Below, one piece after another: positions 1 through 11,371 of a stretch of DNA of 64,000 nucleotides. A program made the translations under genes and the position numbers. Numbering within the stretch: position 1 is the first letter of the stretch; the number at the start of each line of letters is the position of its first letter. Under the pieces are notes generated by a model. It ran no database searches and was not told the DNA's origin. It worked only from the letters and a program-made list of their open reading frames with translations. Source of the stretch: Symsagittifera roscoffensis (lineage: Eukaryota > Xenacoelomorpha > Acoela > Convolutidae); assembly GCF_963678635.1 (NCBI RefSeq), contig NC_087063.1:57234759-57298758 (forward strand), read 5' to 3'.

Positions 1-370
1 TCGATTCAATTAAATAGACCAAAAATGACTATGTTTCGACCGGTTTGTTTAACAATGGCTATGTTTTGACCGAATCGATCCAATTTGTCTATGTTTTGAC
101 CGACTTGATTTAAAAATGGCTTGGACTGTCTTCGATAGAAGCTAACCATGTAGCGACCGACTCCACCCAAGCTGGTTATGTTTCGACCGACTCGACCAAA
201 GGAAAAAGTTATTGACACTGTTTGACGCTAGCCACTTAGACTTGGTCGTCGGACTCAGCCGATTGAAAATGTGATCGACCGAAGCTCGTTTTATCTCGAG
301 CGACTCGAAAAAATTAGAGGTGTTTCGAACGTCTCAACCGAAAGAAAGTGTTTTTCCGACTATGTTTTAC
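1..370 (-). repeat. Degenerate GTCGAAACAT minisatellite
   Basis: The words ATGTTTCGACCG and ATGTTTTGACCG recur roughly every 30-70 bases through about position 210, then decay into scattered TCGAC/CGACT words. Read on the minus strand they become CGGTCGAAACAT, the core of the arrays at 44.0-44.8 and 46.75-47.56 kb. The left end runs off the window, so I cannot say whether this copy also lies inside an inverted-repeat transposon. Confidence 0.6.
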
Positions 371-964
371 ATTCACCTGGCTAATGGGTTCAACTAAGAC
401 CAAACGATAAAAATAGTGTGTAAACCAAGTAGGTAAGAAACCAACCAGAACAACTCAACTGAGGACAATAAGGCAACGAATAGCCATACACAGCTCTCAG
501 TTCTAGAACAAAAAACTATTAAATTTGATATATTTTGGACTTACCTCGATAGCTGATTTTATTTTCACTGGTTCATCATAACTGACCATTTCTTTTTTTA
601 ATCAAAATACATTAAAAAATCATTGCATTATACACTTCAGAGCTCAATATTAGCTGCTCTTTTTAGTTGGGACGAATGCTTTTCAACATATAAGCGTAAC
701 GACATTACAATTACCTGGCGATGACCAAATGATATTTTTAACCGATGGTAAAGGAAGGCAGTATTGATGTAACGCCTGCGTCGAGTTATTACCTTCTTAA
801 AACACTCAGTTAAAGCTCAGAGTGGTTGCACAGTTCACACAGAGTCCATGTAGTTTCAGTAGAAATGATTAGACAAACATGATCATAGAAATATTTATTT
901 ATTGTTCCTTGTAGTATTTTCTGCGTATTTCGTGTGTTGTCCTACCCAAATTGTGATTATAAAC
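371..964. other. No gene seen
   Basis: AT-rich sequence with frequent stops in all frames. I see no repeat structure, RNA gene or coding signal here. Confidence 0.5.
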
Positions 965-2615
965 TTTTGACGACATATTACAGCCAATGTGGGCATCTAG
1001 AAACGCTCAAATCGATTTGATAATGTAAACCTGATTGGGCACCGTTGGAGCCATGGCCAAAATTGCGCTGGTGTCTTTTTAACTTATTTGTCGTCACAAA
1101 ATCAGTGTTTTTCAGGTTTTTCTAGTTGCAATAATGGAATGTATGAGGTTCTCTGCACAATGAAACGTGTCAGACGCGCCTAGAATTGCTCGTTACTGTA
1201 CAGAAAAAAATCAAAAACATTCGCAGCAGACTTTGTTTTATCGAACAGATAACTTTCTAAAAGGATTGTTGTTTATACATCGGATACGAAATACACACTT
1301 TCGAATGAAGTTTTTTTCCAAATTTGACGACACGGGACGGCCAATGTGGCTGTCTCGATCAGCTCTATTTTATTTGATTTTGTAAGCCTAGCAACTCAGC
1401 GATGAAGTCGTGAGCAAACTTTTGCTGGGGTGTTTTTAACTTAATGATCTTGTCGACATAAAATCAGTGGTTTCAGATTTTTTTTAGTCTTGATTTCAAT
1501 ACACACTTTCGAAGGACGAGTTTTTGCGTTTTTGACGACACATGACAGCCAATGTGGCTGTCTCGAGGAGTTCAATTTCAATTGATTATGTGAACCAAGC
1601 ATGTTTGTGTTAGAACCGGGAGCAAAGTTGCGCTGGGTTGTTTTTAATTTAATGAACCTGTGGACATAAAATCGGAGGTTTTCAGATTTTTATAGTCAAG
1701 ATAATCAAAAATATGAGGCTCTCTACACGTTGAATCTTGCAGACGCGCCTATAATTGATGGTTACTTTTAGACACTAGTTAATAACACTCTCAGATGAAT
1801 TTGGTTTATCTAGAATTTGGTTTATCCTTGGATAGTTGCTACACACTTTCGGAGGACGGGGTTTTCCATTTTTTACGACACGTAACGGTTAATGTGGTTG
1901 TCTCGAACAGCTCATTTTTATTTGATTAGGTAAACCTAGCAAGGCACCGTTGGAACCGGGAATATTGTTCCGCTGGGCTGTTTTTAACTTAATGAACTTG
2001 TCGACATAAAATCGGTAATTTTCAGATTTTTTGTCATGATAATTGAAAGTATGGGGTCCGCTACATGTTGAAACTTGTCAGATGCGCCTAGAATTGCTCC
2101 TTACCAAACAGACAATAGCTCTTAACACTCTCAGAAAAATTTGGTAAATCTAAAAGATCAGTTTGTAAAAAGGTTGTTGATTTTCTCTTGGATAGATTCT
2201 ACACATTTTCGAAGGAGGAGTTCTTTCATTTTTGACGACACATGAGAGTCAATGCGGGCATCTCGAAGAACTCAAAATAATTTGATAATGTAAACCTCAT
2301 AGGGTGTCGTTGGAACCATGGGCAAAATTGTTGTCACAAAATCAGTGTTTTTCAGATTTTTTAGTCGTGATAACGAATGAATGGGGTTCTCTTTACGTTG
2401 AGACTTGTCAGACTCGCCTAGAACTGCTCGTTACCGTACAGAAACTAGTTAGTAACAGTCTCAAAAGACTTTGGTTTATCGAATAGTTCACTTTCTATAA
2501 AGTTTGTTGTTTTGCCTTTGGATGGATATGCTACACATTTTTGAAGGACTAGTAGTTTTCCGTTTTTGACGGCAAATGACACTCTTAGTGGTCATCTCGA
2601 AGAGCTCAAAAATGT
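965..2615. repeat. Tandem satellite, about 340-bp unit, five diverged copies
   Basis: A block containing GCGCTGGG...TTTTTAACTTAATGAAC, then GACATAAAATC, a CAGACGCGCCTAGAATTGCT-like stretch, CACTTTCGAAGGA and TGGCTGTCTCGA recurs with starts near 1066, 1424, 1633, 1970 and 2320. Spacings are about 358, 209, 337 and 350, so the second unit has an internal deletion of about 130 bases and the last unit lost its first ~25 bases. Units differ by many substitutions, so this is an old array. ORFs inside it are not conserved between units. Confidence 0.75.
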
Positions 2616-3629
2616 TGCATACAACACTTATTTGTTTATTGGAATATTGAAGTAAATTGCAAAAGTTGAAACAAAAATTACAATAGCTGAAACAAAAAGT
2701 AGTTTTTGCTTCTTTTTAGTAATTAGAAATCTCATTTTTCATGTAATCTTTTTATAGCATGAACTCTTTGGCAACATCGAATGATGAACTAACCTGGATG
2801 ATAATGTTAATCTGGATGATAAAAGAATAAGATCGCTTTGTGAAGTAAGAACAAAATGATAGTTTTGTGAAATAAGATAGTTTTGTGATAGTTTTGTGAA
2901 ATAAGAACAAAATGGGGATATGGCTTGCAAATTTGGAAGATGTGCGCAAAATTTGTACCAAAATTGTAAAAAAGTATCACAGTATAATGTTGTAGTAATT
3001 CTCGTAGGAAAAATAGTTTTAAGCGTGCAAAAATTGAAAAATGTATAAAATAGTTTTAGAAAATATTAAATTATCAACATTGTGCTGTTACTTCCTCGAA
3101 CAAATCATGACCAAAACAACTGGGGAATTTTCAATGTTTGCCTCAAATTAACGTTCGAAGACAAATACTACTCCAATCACCATTTAAATTCCGCCCATTT
3201 GCGAAGGTAAAGAAAGGCTATCACCTTCAAAATTTTTATCAGGAGAAAATGATGAAGCTCATAGTGGTAATAATTGAAAAAGTTTCACTGAAAAGTAACT
3301 AAAAGCCTTTGCTGCAGAGTTTTATGTCTACCTTGTTCAAGTTTTCGGTTTCAATTTATAGTTTTATTTCAAGTTGAAACAAAATCCTTTACAGTTTTGC
3401 TAACCACATCATCTTTGTTATGTTTTCCCAAACCCTTTTGCATTGTTTTTTTTCCTACTGAGATCCAAACGAAATTATCTTACAGCGGAGACACTAATCT
3501 ATCTTTTAAAAAAGCGTTCGTTACTCTTATGACCATTCAACTTGTTTAGATGTAGTTTGTTTCAATTATTTACTTCAAAAAACACAGAAAAAAAATATGA
3601 AAAAAGTTTATAAAAAAATTAGCTCTCTT
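2616..3629. other. AT-rich spacer with one short tandem repeat
   Basis: No supportable gene. At 2838-2915 the words AGTTTTGTGAAATAAGA and AAGAACAAAATGATAG repeat two to three times. The two overlapping minus-strand ORFs over it are products of that repeat. Confidence 0.5.
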
Positions 3630-3702
3630 ATTTAAATCGTTAGTTCTCTTTGTTCGTTAGTTCTTTTAGTTCGTTAGCTCTCTCCGTTCGTTAGTTCTCT
3701 TA
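3630..3702. repeat. Short tandem repeat (GTTCGTTAGTTCTCT) entering an assembly gap
   Basis: Units of 14-17 bases of the type GTTCGTTAGTTCTCT, with TTTAAATCGTTAG and CTCTCCGTTCG variants, repeat four to five times and run directly into the Ns. The gap is probably an unresolved extension of this array. Confidence 0.75.
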
Positions 3703-3902
3703 NNNNNNNNNNNNNNNNNNNNNNNNNNNNNNNNNNNNNNNNNNNNNNNNNNNNNNNNNNNNNNNNNNNNNNNNNNNNNNNNNNNNNNNNNNNNNNNNNN
3801 NNNNNNNNNNNNNNNNNNNNNNNNNNNNNNNNNNNNNNNNNNNNNNNNNNNNNNNNNNNNNNNNNNNNNNNNNNNNNNNNNNNNNNNNNNNNNNNNNNNN
3901 NN
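3703..3902. other. Assembly gap (200 N)
   Basis: Exactly 200 consecutive N. The round number suggests an arbitrary scaffold spacer, not a measured length. Sequence after the gap does not continue the repeat. Confidence 0.98.
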
Positions 3903-4188
3903 GTTGAAAGTTCTAGACGTCACTCAGAATACTTCTGCTGAAAATTATAATGAGAAAGAAAATGCTTTATCTTAAAATTATCCTTGATTTCAGATAGCTT
4001 TGGCCGCTTTCGTGTCTTTGTTTTTGAACAAATTGCTGCCAACTAGAATATGCTCTAATTTTTGTTAATTATATATCAAATAAAATTTTATTCAAAGTTT
4101 TTTCTCAGCACTTTCAACAAAAAATGAAATTTTGCATGCGCTGTTCAGAATTGTTCCGGATGTGACTCTGACCGTTAATAACAATTTC

Positions 4189-4341
4189 TCAAGGAGAATG
4201 ACGAAAAGGTGAGAGAAGCTAAGGAAATTGTCATATTGCTGACTGCAAGCTTCGACGGAACTAGACATTCTGAGAAAGAGTTCAAGAAAAAAGTCAAGTT
4301 ACTTTTTGTTGAGATTTTGACTTCAGCATCTAGGAACTTTT
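4189..4341 (+). pseudogene. Exon-like open segment, unknown protein
   Basis: An open frame of about 50 codons begins near KENDEKVREAKEIVILL and ends at the TGA at 4339-4341. The charged-helix composition is unlike the surrounding AT-rich noise. There is no credible start codon. Together with the next entries it suggests the remains of one multi-part coding sequence. I do not recognise the family. Confidence 0.3.
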
Positions 4342-4414
4342 GAAATCAGCTAAAGATTTTTCAAATTTCTAATCACCAACAATGCATGTTTGATCTATTA
4401 TTTGCTGAGGTTTT

Positions 4415-4753
4415 TTGCCGATGGAGTATCTGACAGAAGTGAGCACTATTCAAAACGCGAGTGGTTTCCAAAGCATTGACGACTTCCCAAGCTTTTTGGT
4501 GAGCAAAGCTCATGAATCTAATGTTGTTAGGCACCAACACATGATGACATCGAAAGCTGAGAAGTCTCCTTCGCAGTTTGGTCGAAATTTAAGACCACTA
4601 GTTCTTAAGAATGTTTTGGTGAACACTGTTATTGACGCTCATGCGTCTCCAATAAAAACAAAAGGCTCCTGCATTGGAAACAGAAGCTTTCAAAATTTGA
4701 ATTTTCATGACTTGGTGAAACGTTTTCAGTTATCCGAGTTTTTGCGAGCTTAA
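4415..4753 (+). pseudogene. 112-aa open frame, unknown; shares a motif with 5.78-5.92 kb
   Basis: This ORF contains HMMTSKAEKSPSQFGRNLR near its middle. A second segment about 1.2 kb downstream has DMMREKAGKSHSQFGLQLR in the same orientation. The shared pattern MMxxKAxKSxSQFGxxLR indicates two related coding modules, either a tandemly duplicated exon or two decayed copies of one gene. No database family comes to mind. Base composition is richer in G/C than the flanks, consistent with former coding sequence. The start at 4415 is simply the first ATG. Confidence 0.35.
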
Positions 4754-5750
4754 TTTTTTTATCGGAAAGTTTTTTCCGAGAATAAAAAATAAAAGTTCGA
4801 ATAGATGAACTCTTGAACGTTTCAGCTTGTGTTGCTTTGAAATGCCCGCGCTTACTACAAAAATTGCACACAGAGATGCGCGTGAATCAGCCAATCATTC
4901 GGGCAGAGAATTGAACGCGTGGAAGCTCGACAGCTCGAAAGATACTCATATTTCCCACTTTCAAGAACTAGATGATACATTATCAGTTTATCAACAATTT
5001 TTAAGACAATGCTCGCTTTTTATATAACCGAGATAGCTAGTTTGATAGTTTCATTCAATTGCGTCAACAATCCTTGTTGCAAAGACTGTATTTTGTTTCC
5101 TTATTAATTTCGTCAGCCTCGAACTCTTCGCTTATATTTAGTTCCAACAGATGGCACGTAACGAAAAATGTGTTAGCCTGCTTTTCTCATTAGCCGAAAA
5201 TGTCAAACAAATAATACTTTTTCTGAATTAAAGAGGATGTTTTTTGAATGACATATTTTTGAATTTGTTTTCGTAATTTGTAACTTCAGATGGAATCTGT
5301 GTTTGAGTTGAGCTTAGACGTTTCATCAGTTTGAGGAAAATTAGGTGGTAACACTTGGAAATTGTTTTCAAGTTTAGATGATGCAAAACGTTAACAAGAT
5401 GCTCAGGTACATCTGGAACTGTAATTTTTTGTTTTTTATTTTTCGATACTGGTAATGTTTTCGTTTTTCATTGTTTAGCAGAAAACGTCTTGCGGGAGTG
5501 CATCCTTGCAAAAAACAGCAATTGGACGGAAAATAAACAAGCTTATGGATTTTTTTGAAAAAAAGTCCAGACTGATCATGAGCAATTTTGAACACGAATT
5601 AGGTGTACCAATTTAAGCGCGCACTTGATTTACTTATCTTTTCTTATAAGTGAATCATCGTGTTTTGATTGAGTTGATAGGAGCTAAGGTCTTCAAATTG
5701 GAATAATTTTAATCCATTGACAAAAAAGATTAGCTGTTTGACTGCGTTTC
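4754..5750. other. No firm gene; small unsupported ORFs
   Basis: ORFs of 60-80 codons occur at 4827-5027 (+) and 5374-5595 (-). Neither has a recognisable motif or a related copy elsewhere in the window, so I do not call them. Confidence 0.4.
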
Positions 5751-5751
5751 T

Positions 5752-5923
5752 TCTGAAACTTCTTTTCACAAAGGAGTTGACATGATGCGAGAAAAAGCAG
5801 GCAAATCTCACTCACAGTTTGGGCTGCAGCTGCGTAGCAAGTTTTTTGAAGGTAAGTTTACTGATACAATGATAAAGTCAGCCTTGTCAATTGTTCAGTG
5901 TGATGCTGATAGCGAGTAAGTTG
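5752..5923 (+). pseudogene. Second copy of the KAxKSxSQFG coding module
   Basis: The frame reads SSETSFHKGVDMMREKAGKS and continues through HSQFGLQLRSKFFEG to a stop near 5920. It aligns with the module inside the 4415-4753 ORF. A GAAGGTAAGTTT sequence at about 5848 would be a good splice donor directly after FFEG. Either it ends an exon there or the frame simply continues to the stop. Confidence 0.35.
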
Positions 5924-6499
5924 AATGTTTCAAAGGTAGCAAAAAATTCAAACTTGGAAGTTTGATTGATACCTTGTTTTTTTCTATAACTTCGTTTTTT
6001 TTTTCAATCTTTGTTCGAGAAAAAAAGAATAAAATTGGCTATTCTTTAAAGTGTAATCTATGATCCAGGAAGTGCTTTCAGCTTTTGAAAAACAAAGGTT
6101 TTGCTAGCACTTGTTTTTGCGCTGATTGGCTAAACCGATTGTCTTTTTTACCGGTGATATAGCAGAAGTACCCATTGACTTCACTAGTAGCGTATGAAAT
6201 TGCCAGAAAGCTGCAAATTTATCGGAAAGGAAGCATGAAAACAAAGAATTTGAACTGCTCGTGAATTGGTTCTGAGGTCTGCTATTAGTATGATGTAGCT
6301 ACATAAACGGAAGTGAGCAGTATGAGGAGGTTAAAAGTTTCACTATTGAAGTATTTGGTAAATTTCTGTATGGGGTGTTCTGAATTCACCCATCGACCAG
6401 CAGTCAACTGCAACCTCAGAAAAAGCGTAAGTGTATAATTCCTATAATAGTGGACGCCAAAAAAGTAAGCATCAGGACAGTCAATCAGTGACTCCCCTT

Positions 6500-7248
6500 G
6501 GAGATTTACTAGACTTTTATTCAGACGCAATTCCTGAATCAAGCCTGCAAATGTAGCCGATTCAAGATTCAGTTTTTTCTGATAACTCAGATGATGATCG
6601 CGCTAGATTCGAATGTTCCGAGACCCAGACTACACTAAAGTATGAACAGGCTGACTTGAACTCTAGTGAAAACCTTCTCTACGAAGCAGAATACACCTAC
6701 TTGGACAAAGAAAATGAGGGTTTGAAGTCCAGGTTTTCTGGTTATAAATTTACGCGAGTCGCAGAAAAATCTGGCAGTCTCCTGCTTATCGATTGTATCA
6801 AGACATAACGAATCAGATGCGCTGCTATTTGAGCTAATTCGTCGAGATCAGGTTTCATTTATCAACAGATCTTGAAGAAACGAAAAAATGTAACGCAGAT
6901 CATATTTCTCTTCCCGAAACAGGAGATGAAATAACTTTTCTCATTTTTAGAAAACTATTAGTAGAAGTTGATCTAGGTCGTCTAAGAACAATACTAGAAT
7001 ACAGTGTAACTAAAAATTCAAAGATAGATCTCAAATTAGAGACAATTGATGTTAGCGATAAGATCCTCTCAATTCGTTCATTTGTCAAAATTGATGAAGC
7101 ACACATCAACAAATCTCAGGCTATAACAGTTTGGCCGCTGTGGTTGGAAATCGTCAACCTGCCCCCTATGCTACGTGGATCATTGCAATGCATTGTTTTA
7201 GCTTCACTTTATTACGGCAAGCAGAAACCTGACTTCACTCTAATTTAA
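6500..7248 (+). pseudogene. Broken transposase-like coding region (EnSpm/CACTA type?)
   Basis: Three successive open stretches lie in three frames. The first runs 6500-6808 with one TAG at 6554; it is acidic, with SDNSDDDRARFECSETQTT. The second, about 6807-6875, contains NESDALLFELIRRDQVSF. The third, about 6890-7248, ends in VWPLWLEIVNLPPMLRGS and LASLYYGKQKPDF. The last motif matches the W-P-h...N-(E)LP-p-x-R...GLY-G..KP block that I associate with tnp2/EnSpm-like transposase proteins of animals; this is from family knowledge and unsearched. No DDE catalytic residues are visible, and the downstream part is cut by unrelated sequence. Alternatively it is a host pseudogene that shares the block. 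Confidence 0.4.
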
Positions 7249-7426
7249 GATCTTTTCGTCAGTAAAATTTCAGTTCCTGAAAAGATAATTTACAGTGCCA
7301 TAGAATTCACCGTAGTTTTTGACCCCATTCTCTTCATTGCTGACCAGGAAGCAAAATGTAAAGAAGAAGTTTTGTGGATACTATGGTTGCCACCTGTGTG
7401 AAATAAGAGGTTTGCATGAATGAAGG

Positions 7427-8355
7427 CCCGGGTTGACCAAAACTTCTTATCATATATTTTCCATATATGAAAAACTTCTTGTCATTCAATTTCATACAAT
7501 TCCATACGTACAGAAAATTGTATAAAAACTCTACGATAAACATTTTTCCATAAATGAAAATTTTATGATAGGCGTTTTTTCATAAACAAAAAATTTTGAT
7601 TTTTTCTTTCTAAATTTAGTTTCTGAAAAATTTTCGGTTGTAGTTGCAACCGAACACAAGTGACAAAGACCTTGGTTACTCAAAACACCAAAGGTTGGCC
7701 GGTCTTGCATTGACAATGCATAGAAAACGACCTGAATGTGCCTGTCTTTTACAATTGATATAACAAAAGTAAAAAACATTTATTTTTTGGCAGAATTTTG
7801 TAATGATGATTATTTTAAATTTTTGAATTTTCAAATTATGAGACATTGATTAAGGCATACACTAACACCCCATACAGAAAAAATAGGAATTTTCCGCGTT
7901 TTTGAAAAAAAATATATAAGTGAAAAGAAAATAAAAGCCAATTTTATCATATCCAGGACTACGTTATGCACACAAAATATTAATTTTTGCATGCAAAAAA
8001 ATTTTTTTCGAAAAATGTTTGTTTGCATACAAAATTCGATTTGCGGTTGAAAAAAAAACGAAAAAATTTTTGGGCCAAAATTTCAAAATTACTTTGTGTC
8101 GCCATAAAAAAAAATGCCAGTCATACAATTTCCATATATGGGAATTGTATGATAAGCATTTTTTTCAAAAAACGAAAACCTCAGTTTTTATCATCAGACT
8201 GTTTTATTAGAGTCAAACAGCCACAGAAACGAGTTTATACCAGTTTTCAACCATTTTTAGAAATTGTATGAAAATTGTATGACAAGCATTTTCCCACACA
8301 CTTAATGTATGGAATTGTATGATAAGCATTTTCGGTGTATGGAGGTCAACCCGGG
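7427..8355. mobile_element. Non-autonomous DNA transposon, CCCGGGTTGACC ends (copy 1)
   Basis: The left end reads CCCGGGTTGACC and the right end GGTCAACCCGGG, a perfect 12-bp inverted repeat. Subterminal words such as CTTATCATACAATTCCATA recur in inverted orientation near both ends. The flanks are GG on each side, consistent with a 2-bp target duplication. The element lies inside a small CATGGAAGAAG repeat: GAGGTTTGCATGAATGAAG on the left, GTGCATGGAAGAAG on the right. It carries no transposase. It is homologous over its length to 48248-49192. ORFs inside are not conserved between the two copies. Confidence 0.8.
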
Positions 8356-8357
8356 GG

Positions 8358-8452
8358 GTGTGCATGGAAGAAGCAAAAGAGGTTTGCATGGAAGAAGAGT
8401 GTGCATGGAAGAAGGGTAAACACCAAGGGTGTGCATGGAAGAAGCAAAAATT
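8358..8452. repeat. Short tandem repeat GTGCATGGAAGAAG
   Basis: Four imperfect copies of GTGCATGGAAGAAG are separated by 4-17 bases. A related unit lies left of the transposon at about 7405-7425, so the transposon at 7427-8355 interrupted this array. Confidence 0.7.
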
Positions 8453-8478
8453 TCACAATTATTGAGGGCTTACAGTTG

Positions 8479-8578
8479 ACAGCCCCTGTTGATACTATGC
8501 ATCAGTTATATGTCAACGTTTCGAAAGAGTTTCTGGAATTCCTTTTCATTCGACTTACTGTCTCATCGAAGCAAGCAA
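8479..8578 (+). repeat. 5' terminal direct repeat of the BEL/Pao element
   Basis: One hundred bases from ACAGCCCCTGTTGATACTAT to TCATCGAAGCAAGCAA match 13260-13359 with two differences. An LTR body from TGTTGAT to GCAAGCA would fit TG...CA ends. A length near 100 bp is very short for a BEL/Pao LTR, so this may be only the conserved part of a truncated LTR. Confidence 0.55.
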
Positions 8579-8657
8579 CCCACCAGCAACCCAACAAAGA
8601 AATGTTTCAGCGCCAATATTTCTTCCGACAGCAACTTCAAAAGCAGCTCAGAGTCAA

Positions 8658-10136
8658 ATGATTGGACAGCAAATCACACCCCCAATTCTTGCTCCCCAGA
8701 CAGCTAGCCCCCCACATGGACTATACCAGCCTTCAAGCCAACAACAGAACCAGCCTTCAAGCCAACAACAGAACCAGCCTTCGAGCCTACAGCAGAACCA
8801 GCCTCCAAGTCAGCAACAGAGGACACATAATCCGAATAGCGCCTTTAGACCCATCTTGACGATTGGAAATCAGAATTCAACCAATCATCCCCCCACCAAC
8901 GTGTTCAGTGGACACCAGACGACAGCTAAGGGTATCACAAACATCAACGGAGTACCGATACCAGCACAACCAGCACTACTGCCAACAAACCAAGGAGATC
9001 AACGAACAGCAACAAATTGGACCTCCAGCCAGCCGACCCTGACTCACCAATGTACACAACCTGCCATGCGATCGTACCAGGAAGGATTTCTTGGAACCAC
9101 GACAGCATACAACCCTACGAACATGCCGACATCATCAACAACAGCCTTCACTCATGCAGGCTGCAGGGGACCAACAGGAACAACTCACCCAAATATCAAC
9201 CGACCTCCCCCTCATCAACATGCAGTCCATCAACATGCAGCACATCAACATGCAGCACATCAGAACCAGCCGACTTATTTTCCGATTCCGACCAACCTTG
9301 GCACAGCACCGACAGACCACAACCATCATCAAACGATCTCGAAGACATTCAGGAAATCAGTGCCCATTGTCAAACCATTCATATTCGACGGAGAACCTGA
9401 AAAATGGTTAGACTGGATAGGACTGTTCAACGCAACCATCATTAGCACCGACTTGACAAACTCGGAAAAGATGACACATCTGCAGATAATTGTATCCGGA
9501 GATGCCAAATCTCTCATCCGAGGATATGGATGCAATGGAGCAATGTATGACGCAGCCCTTCAGCGACTGGAAAACGACTTTGGTAACCCGACGAAGATAG
9601 TTACATCCTTCCTTCGACGACTCGACGCCATCAGCGGCCCCAATCTACGATATACCAGAAGCTACAAGGACCTCGCCAACTTCCTACAGACAATGGTCGA
9701 TACATTAACGACACTTGGATTCCAGCACGATCTACACTCTACGACAAATGTCCAAACAGTTTTGTCAAAACTGCCTACCCCTTGCCGACTAGAATGGAAT
9801 AGATACAATCTGCAATGCAACATCAGACAACCATCACTCATCGACCTCACCAATTGGTTCAACATCTACGCCGAAGCATGCAGCGAATTGCCGAGCAATA
9901 GCAAAAACAACAACACCAGAAACAGCAGCAGCAGCAGCAACAACTACAACAGCAGCAACACTCAAGGATCATCATCCGACGGTCACACTCACCAACATGG
10001 ACAATCGGATCACCGCGCCAATCAGATGAACCGGAACCAGCAACGCAGCCAGCAGCAACATAAATCTGGACAACAGGATCAACGACGAGATTTTTGCCCG
10101 GAGAAACGCAATTGCCAGTACCTTGAAACGCAATGA
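8658..10136 (+). CDS. gag: BEL/Pao Gag (DUF1759-like)
   Basis: A 492-aa frame. Residues 1-60 contain SSQQQNQP repeats, and residues 180-200 contain HQHAAHQHAAHQ repeats. The capsid-like core starts near residue 240 with FDGEPEKWLDWIGLFNATI, followed by NSEKMTHLQIIVSGDAKSLI and a YDAALQRLENDFGNP stretch; this is the DUF1759 pattern of Pao Gag proteins. The C-terminus is Asn/Ser/Gln rich, then FCPEKRNC. Normally Gag is fused to the zinc-knuckle and protease part; here the frame ends at a TGA that overlaps the ATG of the next frame (ATGA at 10133), so a -1 shift separates them. Gag forms the particle that packages element RNA. Confidence 0.85.
   Translation: MIGQQITPPILAPQTASPPHGLYQPSSQQQNQPSSQQQNQPSSLQQNQPPSQQQRTHNPNSAFRPILTIGNQNSTNHPPTNVFSGHQTTAKGITNINGVPIPAQPALLPTNQGDQRTATNWTSSQPTLTHQCTQPAMRSYQEGFLGTTTAYNPTNMPTSSTTAFTHAGCRGPTGTTHPNINRPPPHQHAVHQHAAHQHAAHQNQPTYFPIPTNLGTAPTDHNHHQTISKTFRKSVPIVKPFIFDGEPEKWLDWIGLFNATIISTDLTNSEKMTHLQIIVSGDAKSLIRGYGCNGAMYDAALQRLENDFGNPTKIVTSFLRRLDAISGPNLRYTRSYKDLANFLQTMVDTLTTLGFQHDLHSTTNVQTVLSKLPTPCRLEWNRYNLQCNIRQPSLIDLTNWFNIYAEACSELPSNSKNNNTRNSSSSSNNYNSSNTQGSSSDGHTHQHGQSDHRANQMNRNQQRSQQQHKSGQQDQRRDFCPEKRNCQYLETQ
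8728..8820 (+). repeat. 21-bp coding repeat in Gag (SSQQQNQP units)
   Basis: Four in-frame units of about 21 bases (CCTTCAAGCCAACAACAGAA type) encode Gln/Ser/Pro repeats in the Gag N-terminus. The last two units are diverged. Confidence 0.75.
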
Positions 10137-11371
10137 ACCCAAAGGACAGATTACAGCATGCCAGGGACCTACAACTATGTTTCAACTGCCTCAGCCCCCA
10201 CAAGTTTGCCGACTGTCAATCAACGCAAACCTGCCGGACGGACGGATGCAGTAAGAAACACCACACACTTCTGCACAACAGCGGCACCTACAACTCGACG
10301 ACACAGGGGGAGACAGCCAACCGGAACTCCAGACAACATGACGACACCACCAACTGCAGCACCAGCATAAGCAGAAGGAAATCGACTCGCCACATTCCGA
10401 CCCTGCCAATAACGATCTCTCATGGCAAACATAGAGTTCATGCCTATGCAATGCTTGATTGTGGAAGCAAACTGACATTGCTTAAATCATCAATCGCCCT
10501 CCAACTCAAACCAGATCTGCAGTTAGACGACACCATCCAGCTAAACCAAGCACTGACATCATCAGACACAGCTTCTACAAAGATGACGATCGCGATTGGA
10601 CCCTAGAACCAGCAAAAGCAGCCATTTCAACTAAATGACATCGACGTCATAATGGATTGGAACCTTTCCCAATTCAACCCTGAACTCGTCAACTCCATCT
10701 GCCAAAGGAACGAGACACTTCAACACATTCAGATAGCCACACTGCCCTCGAAAGAAATCGGAATCATCATTGGATGCGATTTCGCCGAACTCGTGACACC
10801 TTCAGAAGTAATCCATTCAAAACAAAATGTGCCTATTGGATGGAAAACGCCACTTGGATGGTCTCTCTGTGGACGAGACAATGCAGCGACACCCAACGAC
10901 ATCAACACAATCAACTTCACGACAGACGATACACTGTTTTGCCACGTAGCTGAATTGATGAAAATGGACGCCGAAGGGATTTCAACTGACCAACGCAGCC
11001 TCTCAACAGACGACAAGGAAGCTCTCCGCATCTTGGAATCTTCAACAACCCGCTTGCCCAATGGACACTACGAAGTTGGAATGCTTTGGAAACGTGGACA
11101 ACAACTGCCAAACAATAGATGGCTTGCCAAGAAGCAGCTCGACAGCCTTCTCCAACTACTGAAGAGAAACACCGAGATGGCACAGAAATATCAGGATACC
11201 ATCGACACCGACTTGCAGAAAGGTTTCATAGTCAAAATTGATGATTCCCATGAAGACTCAACAGGAAAATGGTACCTTCCTCATCATCCAGTGACAAACC
11301 TGACAAGGTACGCCGAGTCCTTAATGCATCGAGCATCTACAAAGGAGTATCACTCAACAGCAACCTACTAA
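10133..11371 (+). pseudogene. pol: BEL/Pao zinc knuckles, protease and RT N-terminal region (stop at 10604)
   Basis: The frame begins with NPKDRLQHARDLQLCFNCLS and has knuckle cysteines CFNC...HKFADC, then CRTDGCSKKHH. The aspartic protease motif is AMLDCGSKLTLL at about 10447-10482, where most families have D-S/T-G. A TAG at 10604-10606 interrupts; the same frame resumes with MDWNLSQFNPELVNS, IIGCDFAELVTPS and GWKTPLGWSLCG, typical of the BEL/Pao A17 protease-to-RT linker. It ends with GKWYLPHHPVTN, after which the true RT continues in another frame, so there is an indel near 11300. Confidence 0.8.

Noticed and set aside
1167-2486. Small ORFs in the 340-bp satellite
   Set aside because: Not conserved between units of the array.
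8335-8661. 108-aa ORF running into the BEL/Pao element
   Set aside because: It combines the CATGGAAGAAG repeat and the 100-bp terminal repeat; Gag starts in another frame at 8658.
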